Assembly (NCBI GenBank): GCA_964017155.1 | Contig: OZ024857.1 | Location: forward strand, 41,756,716 to 41,820,715 | Length of the DNA stretch: 64,000 bases | Direction: 5' to 3' | From: Oasisia sp. SBJ-2009 | Lineage: Eukaryota; Annelida; Polychaeta; Sabellida; Siboglinidae | Part shown: piece by piece, positions 62,401-64,000 of the stretch | Numbering within the stretch: position 1 is the stretch's first letter | Layout of the letters: every line of letters begins with the position of its first letter | Translations under genes and position numbers: made by a program | The notes under the pieces: generated by a model | Seen by the model: the letters and a program-made list of their open reading frames with translations, nothing else | Told to the model about the DNA's origin: nothing | Database searches by the model: none

Positions 62401-63633
62401 CATGATGTTTATATTCTAGCTATCTAGGTGCTAGCTTTAAAACATTTATAGTTGGATAATGTCTGTTATATTTGTTTTCTACATTGGCACACTGTTAACT
62501 ATTGGCGTCACAGAAGCACTGTAAATGATTGTAGTGTGTAAATGTGACATCATATTAATAGTGTGCATTTGTTATAACTGTTTTCATGTTGCTACAAATG
62601 CTACACAGAGCTGTTACATGAGCTTTATTTTTTATAATACGGCTACAAGCAAGCACTTTACATTAATGCATTTTACATGTTTATAGAGCAGAACTAAAAT
62701 TGTGTTTTACTTGCTTTTTGCCAGGATTTGTTCTTATAATTGATGTGGTACAATGATTGATATATAATGCCATAGTTCCTGTCTTATTGTTACTTATCAC
62801 TAATATAGTGTTCTCTCTACATTCCAGTATATATTGTGTTAACAGTGGCTTTTTATAGTTGTGTTGTTATTATAATTTGTAGCAGTTAATTATTATCTGT
62901 TTGTTACATAGTTGCCTAAGCCTACTCATATGTATCACAGACGTACATGTCATGTGCCGTGAGCTGTCTATGTCTGGAATGTACCATGCAAATAAAATAT
63001 TGCTTGAAATATGACCCATGAAAACAATTTGGTTACCTCCCTAGTGCCATTAAAATCTACTTATTTGGTTTTAGCTTTATCAAGTGCCTGAGAGCAATGC
63101 TACTGATTCAGGCACTATACAAATCAATAATAATATCATTATCTTAGGATCACTAAATTGTAATATTAAAAATTATTTACAAAATTATATAAAATATCAA
63201 AATTGTTGGAATTTATTACACTGAATTGTGACTTAATTTCGTAGATCTTGTCAGGAACTTAACTGGAACATTCAAAGCGTGAATTTGACGGCTCACGACA
63301 TGTGATTTCTTTGCTACGATGGTCGCTCGATCCTTACATCGCTGCTAGAGGCCAGTAGTGTAGTGCGTTGTTTCTTTAACTCTGCCTATCCAGGGGAAGA
63401 CCTTTTAGTCGAGGCGGTGTTGCTGAAGCCGGCGAAGAATCTGCACTGGTATCGCGGCCGCAAACAGCTCAAGACGGACATGCGCTTCACTATAAATTAT
63501 GACGAGGCAACTGGCAAAACCTCGATGGCTCTCAAACGGGCGAAATACTCGGATGAGGCAAAATATAAAATCGCGGTAGAGAGCGATAGCGGAGAGGAGC
63601 TTGATTTTACGGGGTTCTCCGTGTTCGTCAAAG
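10171..63633 (+). CDS. Twitchin-like giant sarcomeric Ig protein, N-terminal part (18 exons, continues beyond window)
   Basis: Joined exons: 10171-10480, 11149-11164, 30643-30779, 33933-34088, 39451-39750, 41620-41635, 42419-42626, 45822-45909, 46342-46360, 51154-51364, 52086-52173, 52576-53019, 53538-53612, 54689-54820, 56959-57027, 61292-61314, 62190-62262, 63394-63633. All have AG/GT borders and phases match at every junction, giving 868 codons plus one base. Domains: Ig1 about residues 9-103, Ig2 110-206, Ig3 213-306, Ig4 315-410, Ig5 418-516, Lys/Glu linker 517-664, basic/Ser and acidic linker 665-775, Ig6 776-868. Each Ig shows the core Trp (such as TWFRGD) and a strand-F Tyr motif (such as SYKCTAQN). 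Family knowledge: twitchins bind myosin thick filaments in obliquely striated, catch or flight muscle, and linker phosphorylation controls catch in molluscs. The [15 protein letters not shown] start resembles the UNC-22 N-terminus. FnIII and kinase domains would lie beyond the window. Another titin-family member is the alternative. Confidence 0.85.
10481..11148 (+). other. Intron between exons 1 and 2
   Basis: AT-rich; nothing recognised apart from a poly-A run near 11087. Confidence 0.8.
11149..11164 (+). CDS. Exon 2: 16 nt micro-exon, Gly/Ala linker
   Basis: Acceptor TTTCAG ends at 11148 and donor GTAAGT starts at 11165. The 16 bases complete a Pro codon and then encode Gly-Ala-Gly-Ala and two bases of Gln, giving PGAGAQ between Ig1 and Ig2. 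Including it keeps the frame into the exon at 30643; skipping it would not (phase 1 into an exon needing phase 2). It has the same size and phase as exon 6. Confidence 0.75.
12530..12960. repeat. Degenerate TTGGTxxxTTGG tract
   Basis: About 430 bases of imperfect GGTT/GGTGGGTT/CAGTTGG units, strongly T+G biased on the plus strand. It gives a false ORF rich in Val, Trp and Gly. Confidence 0.75.
13015..13460 (+). mobile_element. Decayed LINE ORF2 C-terminus
   Basis: Fragments across frames read [15 protein letters not shown], then a [10 protein letters not shown] stretch, then LTRGERNL. This order matches the region after the RT domain in many non-LTR ORF2 proteins (RLRWLGHVxRM ... DRxxWR ... 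EKKR). Frameshifts and stops show it is dead. Confidence 0.7.
14068..14510. repeat. Three tandem copies of a ~150 bp unit with internal palindrome
   Basis: Units start near 14071, 14222 and 14371 with GTGATGCCGCCTGTGGTA (third copy GTGAGGCC). Each carries GTCGACAGAGGAAGTGGTCAG-like sequence. Units 1 and 2 hold TCTAGA-type inverted repeats; in unit 1 GTGTCTAGAT pairs perfectly with ATCTAGACAC across a 3 nt loop. Confidence 0.88.
14886..15161 (+). mobile_element. hAT-like MITE, copy 1
   Basis: 276 bp element flanked by a perfect 8 bp target duplication, CCAGGAGA (14878-14885 and 15162-15169). The right end read inward is CAGGGCTTTATGCAGA and the left end is CATAGTTTTATGCAGA, 13 of 16 identical. 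The CAGGG end and 8 bp duplication are hAT superfamily traits. It has no coding capacity. Confidence 0.8.
16841..17765. mobile_element. 925 bp fold-back element with ~250 bp inverted arms
   Basis: The left arm begins AAGGGGGCTGAAAC and the right arm ends GTTTCAGCTCCCCTT. Many inner blocks match in reverse, such as AACATAAGAACGTATCATTT (left) against its mirrored counterpart near 17715-17735, and AAACATTTCTGTGCAAAAAC (left) against a mirrored block near 17480-17505. TTAA flanks both ends (16837-16840, 17766-17769), as in piggyBac insertions, but TTAA could also be part of the arms. No transposase is present. Confidence 0.75.
18262..18623 (+). promoter_or_regulatory. Candidate internal promoter and alternative first exon (MASR) for the twitchin-like gene
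   Basis: A GC-richer block sits inside the 19.5 kb intron. At 18613-18623 an ATG encodes Met-Ala-Ser plus two bases and runs straight into a strong donor (GAG|GTGAGT). An in-frame TGA lies 15 bases upstream, so the ATG would be a true start. The two leftover bases give exactly the phase needed by exon 3, producing [15 protein letters not shown] palindromic X-box, GTTGCCATGGTAAC, lies at 18262-18275. The chance of a phase match alone is one in three, so this is a hypothesis supported by context. Confidence 0.4.
19186..19262. repeat. Four short CTAGGTGACAC-like repeats
   Basis: TTAGGTGACACA, CTAGGTGACACA, CTAGGTGACAGT and CTAGGTGATATT occur in 80 bases. Confidence 0.6.
20715..21225 (+). mobile_element. 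Non-LTR retrotransposon 3' end (dead)
   Basis: Frames read [17 protein letters not shown], then after a one-base shift [18 protein letters not shown] and [12 protein letters not shown] before a stop near 20958. This matches the typical tail of CR1/RTE-like ORF2 proteins (LWNSLPxE ... FKxxYKKxLF). A 3'UTR follows and ends in TACTACTACTATTAC, a short-repeat tail typical of these LINEs. Confidence 0.75.
24110..24123. promoter_or_regulatory. Perfect X-box (RFX-type) palindrome
   Basis: GTTGCCATGGTAAC is identical to the motif at 18262 and matches the known RFX-factor X-box consensus. A related site with one change, GTTGTCATGGTAAC, lies at 26802-26815. Function here is not shown. Confidence 0.4.
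25735..26060. repeat. Degenerate ~24 bp repeat
   Basis: CCAACCTCCCACATATTTTG-like units recur with drift, as in 25880-25920. Confidence 0.65.
26924..27205 (+). mobile_element. hAT-like MITE, copy 2
   Basis: Same element as 14886-15161, from CACAGCTTTACATGCAG to CAGCATAAAGCCCTG. The flanking duplication is decayed (ATTCGGAG versus ATTCATAA). Confidence 0.7.
27296..27378. repeat. Three ~28 bp tandem units
   Basis: Each unit contains GTACTTGTTATATAT and units two and three are joined by ACCATG palindromes (TACCATGGTA). Confidence 0.8.
28771..28805. repeat. (GGCTG)7 repeat
   Basis: Perfect five-base repeat. Plus-strand runs of GGG spaced by CT fit an intramolecular G-quadruplex pattern. Confidence 0.9.
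29150..30005. repeat. Nested AGTAGTGACACAGAC-type minisatellite
   Basis: AGTAGTGACA, GTAGACAGTAGC and GGGCACTTGTGACG blocks alternate. Around 29720-29900 a unit of about 51 bp repeats. All periods are multiples of three, which yields a false plus-strand ORF of Ser-Asp-Thr and false minus-strand ORFs of Val-Thr. Confidence 0.85.
30356..30422. repeat. 18 bp tandem repeat, ~3.5 copies
   Basis: GGCAGGCACTCAGGTCAA repeats in tandem. Confidence 0.85.
30643..30779 (+). CDS. Exon 3: first half of Ig2
   Basis: The acceptor TTTCTAG ends at 30642. The exon encodes [14 protein letters not shown], then [20 protein letters not shown] and LSDG, the A to C' strands of an I-set domain. The donor is GTACGT at 30780, phase 1. 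Its first Cys (FECR) is kept. It is also the exon to which the candidate alternative first exon at 18613 would splice in frame. Confidence 0.9.
30780..33932 (+). other. Intron inside Ig2
   Basis: Holds a 430 bp purine-rich tract (31090-31520). The rest (31550-33932) is AT-rich with no supported gene. Confidence 0.75.
31090..31520. repeat. Long purine tract with GAGACTGGG array
   Basis: GA-dominated sequence for about 430 bases. A perfect 9 bp unit (GAGACTGGG) repeats between about 31228 and 31316, and a plain (GA)n run spans about 31476-31506. The minus-strand Ser/Leu/Pro ORFs here are artefacts. Confidence 0.92.
33933..34088 (+). CDS. Exon 4: second half of Ig2
   Basis: The acceptor GTCTTCAG ends at 33932 and the donor GTAAGT starts at 34089. 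It encodes [21 protein letters not shown] and [20 protein letters not shown], strands D to G of Ig2. Leu stands where the strand-F Cys would be. Phase 1 at both ends matches its neighbours. Confidence 0.9.
34862..34909. repeat. (GTGTGC)n microsatellite
   Basis: About six to seven copies, near perfect. Confidence 0.9.
35879..36122. mobile_element. 244 bp fold-back (hairpin) element
   Basis: Arms 35879-35993 and 35999-36122 are imperfect reverse complements with a 5 nt loop at GTTGATC/GATCAAC. Matching blocks include GACAGCGCCCTCAAGTGACC against its complement at 36101-36120, and AACAGTTCAATAAATGG against CCATTTATTGAACTGTT. It is a MITE-type or long-hairpin-forming sequence without coding capacity. 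Confidence 0.85.
36428..36512 (-). repeat. tRNA-derived fragment (SINE-like or tRNA pseudogene)
   Basis: On the minus strand, GCAGTGGCTTCGGACTCTCG is followed by GGGTTTGAATCC, one base from the Pol III box B consensus (GGTTCGAATCC), and then by a TTTTTTT terminator at 36428-36434. The T-stem does not pair well, so this is not a working tRNA. Confidence 0.45.
36640..36975 (+). other. GC-richer patch with two open frames, unexplained
   Basis: Two plus frames stay open for 65-72 codons, one ending in SVSVAE and one reading [20 protein letters not shown] could not match either to a family or find convincing splice sites. Possibly an old transposon fragment. Confidence 0.25.
38237..38364. repeat. 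(AGGTC)15 followed by (AGGC)13
   Basis: Two perfect microsatellites joined directly at 38311/38312; the second seems to have arisen from the first by loss of T. AGGTCA half-sites occur every five bases. Confidence 0.95.
39451..39750 (+). CDS. Exon 5: Ig3 in one exon
   Basis: The acceptor CTGTCTACAG ends at 39450 and the donor GTGAGT starts at 39751. The 300 nt encode a short linker (QSKAAGM) and a full I-set domain: [40 protein letters not shown] and [19 protein letters not shown]. Both canonical Cys positions are replaced (FEVRL and YKVTA). The end of this domain is nearly the same as the end of Ig2 (NKxGESNAN), suggesting recent duplication or strong constraint. Confidence 0.92.
39771..40605 (-). 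mobile_element. 5'-truncated non-LTR retrotransposon with (GTATTC)7 tail
   Basis: The minus strand encodes an uninterrupted ORF2 C-terminus of about 155 codons (40593 to 40128), from [19 protein letters not shown] through [19 protein letters not shown], the stretch [12 protein letters not shown] and [15 protein letters not shown]. This matches the thumb region and tail of LINE reverse transcriptases. A 3'UTR with AATAAA follows, then seven GTATTC units (39771-39812) as a microsatellite 3' tail. It inserted about 20 bases downstream of the exon 5 donor. No stop codon interrupts it, so the insertion is fairly young. Confidence 0.85.
40636..40905. repeat. Two tandem copies of a ~138 bp unit with GAAACTGAAAGTGAAAGTGG
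   Basis: Copies share long identical blocks, including the GAAA-rich motif at 40666-40685 and 40804-40823 and ATCCAATTCGTACGATTTGA. The motif is three GAAANN units, the pattern bound by interferon-regulatory factors in animals. Confidence 0.88.
41620..41635 (+). CDS. Exon 6: 16 nt micro-exon, GAQKPK linker
   Basis: The acceptor CATTTCAG ends at 41619 and the donor GTAAGT starts at 41636. It encodes Gly-Ala-Gln-Lys-Pro plus two bases of Lys and bridges Ig3 and Ig4. It matches exon 2 in length and phase, and both carry a Gly-Ala-Gln core, so the two are probably duplicates. Confidence 0.8.
41787..41850 (+). repeat. LINE/SINE 3'-tail signature
   Basis: AAGCACTTTTTAAG, then GGTGCTATGCAAATATTCA with an AT-rich end, resembles the conserved stem-loop tail of CR1/L2-like elements (AAGCGCTTTGAG ... 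GCGCTATATAAAT). Confidence 0.4.
41970..42418 (+). repeat. Decoy copies of the exon 7 splice acceptor region
   Basis: The real exon 7 start reads CCATAGGGATGGCAAACCCC. Similar strings precede it: GTGTAGAGATGACAAGCCCC (about 41981), GTGTAGAGATGGAAACCTCC (about 42051), GAGTACAGATGGCAAGCTCC (about 42259) and GTGTACAGAGGACAAGCCTC (about 42332). Copies also share an upstream TACTGGTCTG/TACTGGGCTG block. They are decayed tandem duplicates of acceptor plus first codons. Confidence 0.75.
42097..42196. repeat. (GGAC)25 microsatellite
   Basis: Perfect four-base repeat, 100 bases, placed between decoy acceptor copies. It creates poly Asp-Gly-Arg-Thr and Arg-Pro-Ser-Val false ORFs. Confidence 0.97.
42419..42626 (+). 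CDS. Exon 7: first two thirds of Ig4
   Basis: The acceptor TTCCATAG ends at 42418. It encodes [46 protein letters not shown] and YRLILEVS. The donor GTGAGT at 42627 gives phase 0. The first Cys of the fold is replaced by Ser (MSILL). The intron upstream carries several decayed copies of this exon's acceptor and first codons (see the repeat entry at 41970). Confidence 0.9.
43021..45515. repeat. 24 bp minisatellite, ~100 copies, in the intron splitting Ig4
   Basis: The unit is ATGGTGTCTAGGATGTATGA followed by TGTA. Variants differ at few sites (AGTGG for AATGG, TCTAGC, TCAAGG, TCCAGG). Four shortened 19 bp units (near 43597, 43641, 43852, 44134) lack TGTCT and shift the frame. Because 24 is divisible by three, both strands stay open for about 500 codons (MYDVMVSR on plus, SYILDTIT on minus). 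There is no start context, splice-site evidence or codon logic for a gene. Confidence 0.97.
45822..45909 (+). CDS. Exon 8: end of Ig4
   Basis: The acceptor ATGCTCCAG ends at 45821 and the donor GTGAGT starts at 45910. The 88 nt encode [20 protein letters not shown] and SNANLALNF, strands F and G of Ig4, with the strand-F Cys present. It is 88 nt long and starts in phase 0, exactly like exon 11 of Ig5. Confidence 0.9.
46342..46360 (+). CDS. Exon 9: 19 nt micro-exon, charged linker
   Basis: The acceptor ATTTTGTAG ends at 46341 and the donor GTGAGT starts at 46361. It encodes EQLKKQ plus two bases of Ile, the linker between Ig4 and Ig5. Phase is 1 in and 2 out, the same behaviour as micro-exons 2 and 6. 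Without it, the frame between exons 8 and 10 fails. Confidence 0.75.
47453..47945. repeat. 42 bp minisatellite, decaying to the right
   Basis: About six good units, each with GAGTTATTGGTCCATTAAAC and AAGGCCACATTGAACTAA, to about 47720, then three or four diverged ones. Confidence 0.88.
48031..48329 (+). mobile_element. hAT-like MITE, copy 3
   Basis: Same family, from CATAGCTTTATCCAG to CTGCATAAAGCCCTA. It is flanked by ACTAAACA and ATTAAACA, 7 of 8 identical. Confidence 0.75.
48493..48775 (-). mobile_element. hAT-like MITE, copy 4 (inverted)
   Basis: Starts with CAGGGCTTTATGCAG on the plus strand and contains the family's internal sequence in reverse (GGTTTTGGAAGACCTTTTTG, ACCCGTCC). The far terminal repeat is lost where the GC-rich block at 48779 begins. 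Confidence 0.72.
48776..49090. promoter_or_regulatory. CpG-rich block inside intron, possible internal promoter
   Basis: A sudden GC- and CpG-rich segment (CAGCCCGGCCGGGGCAGG, GTCGGCCGGTGCC, CGGCGCACGCCGCC) in an AT-rich intron, 2.1 kb upstream of exon 10. Such islands often mark alternative promoters in giant muscle genes. No first exon with matching phase was identified. Confidence 0.3.
51154..51364 (+). CDS. Exon 10: first two thirds of Ig5
   Basis: The acceptor GTGTTGCAG ends at 51153 and the donor GTACGT starts at 51365. It encodes [37 protein letters not shown] and [20 protein letters not shown]. The core Trp is present; the first Cys position is Lys or Ile. It ends in phase 0 at the same structural point as exon 7. 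Confidence 0.9.
52086..52173 (+). CDS. Exon 11: end of Ig5
   Basis: The acceptor GTTTCCAG ends at 52085 and the donor GTGAGT starts at 52174. It encodes [19 protein letters not shown] and [10 protein letters not shown]. The SDSGEYKC motif is the classic strand E-F signature of I-set domains. Phase is 0 in and 1 out. Confidence 0.92.
52576..53019 (+). CDS. Exon 12: Lys/Glu-rich linker
   Basis: The acceptor CTGTTCAG ends at 52575 and the donor GTAGGG starts at 53020. The 148 residues (about 517-664) consist almost only of Lys, Glu, Ala and Asp, in blocks such as [25 protein letters not shown] and EADK. This predicts a long charged helix or extended spring between Ig5 and the next linker. At DNA level it contains four tandem 24 bp units (52719-52811), the last three bases short, each coding DEEAKKKK or DEEAKKK. 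The antisense strand is open only because of the GAA/AAG bias and is not a gene. Confidence 0.88.
53020..53537 (+). other. Intron between exons 12 and 13
   Basis: AT-rich, nothing recognised. Confidence 0.8.
53538..53612 (+). CDS. Exon 13: Pro/Lys linker
   Basis: The acceptor TTGCCAG ends at 53537 and the donor GTGAGT starts at 53613. It encodes [20 protein letters not shown] and PKKKKG, a PEVK-like short segment continuing the charged linker. Phase 1 in and out. It could be a cassette exon, because it has phase 1 on both sides and skipping keeps the frame. Confidence 0.82.
53613..56958 (+). other. Introns around exon 14 (exon at 54689-54820 excluded)
   Basis: Both flanking introns are AT-rich. 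54821-55420 has a loose T/G-rich repetition (TAGTTGTTGTTGTCAAT-like). No other exon could be supported. Confidence 0.7.
54689..54820 (+). CDS. Exon 14: Ser-rich linker with PKA-type sites
   Basis: The acceptor TTGAACAG ends at 54688 and the donor GTACAC starts at 54821. It encodes [39 protein letters not shown] and VSEK. Two basophilic kinase consensus sites are visible: RKLS (Ser708) and RRKSS (Ser721/722, bases 54772-54786). In molluscan twitchin, PKA phosphorylation of linker sites releases catch; this exon is a candidate for such a site, by inference. It has symmetrical phase 1, so it can be skipped in frame. Confidence 0.85.
56959..57027 (+). CDS. Exon 15: short linker exon
   Basis: The acceptor TCTCTGTTAAG ends at 56958 and the donor is GTACAT at 57028. 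It encodes [19 protein letters not shown] and DFDG, basic then acidic. Phase 1 in and out. The donor lies at the edge of the decayed 30 bp repeat array, whose units also contain GTACATT, so the donor could have been captured by or be copied from the array. Confidence 0.7.
57028..58770. repeat. 30 bp minisatellite, ~37 clean copies with decayed flanks
   Basis: From about 57510 to 58600 the 30 bp unit is TTCTAGAATCTCTCATGTTG plus TACGTTGGCC, with TAC/TTC/TAT variation at one triplet. Diverged units extend left to exon 15 (CATTAGCATCCTAGAAACTC) and right to about 58770. The plus ([10 protein letters not shown]) and minus ([10 protein letters not shown]) ORFs are artefacts of a period divisible by three. 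Each unit carries TTCTAGAA. Confidence 0.97.
59358..59487. repeat. (CA)n / CGCACA microsatellite
   Basis: Long CA run with interspersed CGCA and CGCATA. Confidence 0.95.
60179..60291. mobile_element. Short pogo/Tigger-like MITE
   Basis: Left end CTGTGGAATCTCATTAATCC and right end, reverse complemented, CAGTGAAAGCTCATTAATCC pair as terminal inverted repeats of the pogo/Tigger type (CAGTxGAAxCTCxxTAATxCG). 113 bp, non-coding. A TA precedes it; the right flank is CA. Confidence 0.55.
61292..61314 (+). CDS. Exon 16: 23 nt micro-exon, Gly-rich
   Basis: The acceptor GCGTTTTCAG ends at 61291 and the donor GTGGGT starts at 61315. It encodes GGGTGEAK and converts phase 1 to phase 0, as needed by the next exon. 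The frame requirement is the main support; the exon is too short to recognise by similarity. Confidence 0.68.
61622..62070 (+). mobile_element. LINE 3' fragment between ~110 bp direct repeats
   Basis: Bases from 61622 (GTTACAAAGCCATAACGATG onward) recur from 61970 with only a few differences over about 110 bases. Between them (about 61736-61967) is a dead LINE ORF2 tail: [11 protein letters not shown], a stop, [20 protein letters not shown] and IDIYL. Downstream lies LGGNLV, also typical. The repeats look like an unusually long target-site duplication. Confidence 0.7.
62190..62262 (+). CDS. Exon 17: acidic linker and start of Ig6
   Basis: The acceptor GTCCACCAG ends at 62189 and the donor GTCAGT starts at 62263. 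It encodes [20 protein letters not shown] and VVLE, an acidic patch followed by the first strand of Ig6. Phase 0 in and 1 out. Confidence 0.87.
62263..63393 (+). other. Intron inside Ig6
   Basis: AT-rich; only the 3'-tail fragment at 63083 is recognised. Confidence 0.8.
63083..63150 (+). repeat. LINE/SINE 3'-tail signature
   Basis: AAGTGCCTGAGAGCAATG, then CAGGCACTATACAAATCAAT and an (AAT)n-like end; same type as the fragment at 41787. Confidence 0.45.
63394..63633 (+). CDS. Exon 18: rest of Ig6
   Basis: The acceptor CTATCCAG ends at 63393 and the donor GTGAGT starts at 63634. It encodes [20 protein letters not shown], the stretch [18 protein letters not shown], and [18 protein letters not shown] with the final strand FSVFVK. 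This is an I-set fold with no Cys at either canonical position. It is the last exon seen; phase 1 at its end means the gene continues to the right. Confidence 0.9.
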
Positions 63634-64000
63634 GTGAGTGGTGCGCTGGGCGGTGCAGTGCGGCGCGCACGGGAAAGCGGTGCGCATTTTGGCGGCGTCA
63701 TGCGCATTCAGCACGGAGCGCAGAATGAAGCGATGCACACGTCTGCACTTTCTTTCACCGATGTTCGTCTGCGGTGTGGTGCTTACCTAAGCAAGATCAC
63801 AATAGTAATTGAGATATGTTGTCTGTATTGTATGTACTTTAGGAGATTTTGTGTAAATTGTTTAAATTTATTGTATTTTGCAAATAATGCGCATTTAATC
63901 TATTAATGTTTGTTGGTAGAATGTTTGAGCAATCATTTGGGCTGGCTTTTTTTGCCGGTTTAGGGTTATTGTAATTATGCTTTTTGTAGCTTATTTTAAC
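63634..64000 (+). other. Start of intron after exon 18
   Basis: GC-rich for about 100 bases after the donor, then AT-rich; nothing recognised before the window ends. Confidence 0.8.

Overview
The window is animal genomic DNA: AT-rich, intron-heavy, and full of minisatellites and decayed transposons. It holds the 5' portion of one very large plus-strand gene whose exons I could chain by reading frame and splice sites. Eighteen coding exons between 10171 and 63633 keep phase throughout (2605 coding bases, 868 complete codons) and encode an N-terminal start (MVAGGN), six immunoglobulin I-set domains, a long Lys/Glu-rich linker and a basic Ser-rich linker with PKA-type sites. The N-terminus and domain order resemble twitchin (UNC-22 / bent / molluscan twitchin), the titin-family protein of protostome thick filaments. 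The gene runs off the right edge, so FnIII and kinase parts are not seen. A lophotrochozoan such as a mollusc is my best guess for the organism; this is inference, not a species call.

Layout. 1-10150: no convincing gene; upstream or 5'-UTR-intron sequence with a cluster of perfect palindromes (4161-4665), a (TA)n tract, GC-rich patches and a (GCGT)n tract. 10151-10480: first coding exon. 10481-30642: micro-exon 2 and a 19.5 kb intron carrying LINE relics, a hAT-like MITE, a 925 bp fold-back element, RFX-type X-boxes and a candidate alternative first exon (18613-18623). 30643-42626: Ig2, Ig3 and most of Ig4, with retrotransposon, satellite and fold-back insertions between. 42627-45821: the intron inside Ig4, filled by a 2.5 kb array of a 24 bp unit that is open on both strands and produces false ORFs of about 500 codons. 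45822-52173: rest of Ig4, and Ig5. 52576-54820: charged linker exons. 56959-63633: acidic linker and Ig6, interrupted by a 1.1 kb array of a 30 bp unit.

Gene logic. Ig modules are separated by 16-19 nt micro-exons of matching phase, and Ig4 and Ig5 share an intron position and an 88 nt second exon, so the gene architecture looks built by module duplication. None of the six Ig domains keeps both canonical cysteines, as expected for a cytosolic sarcomeric protein. The long ORFs in the satellite arrays are not genes. The most notable non-gene signals are the two intronic megaminisatellites, the decoy splice-acceptor repeats upstream of exon 7, the phase-compatible alternative first exon, the four-copy hAT-like MITE, a LINE fragment between roughly 110 bp direct repeats, and the palindrome cluster.
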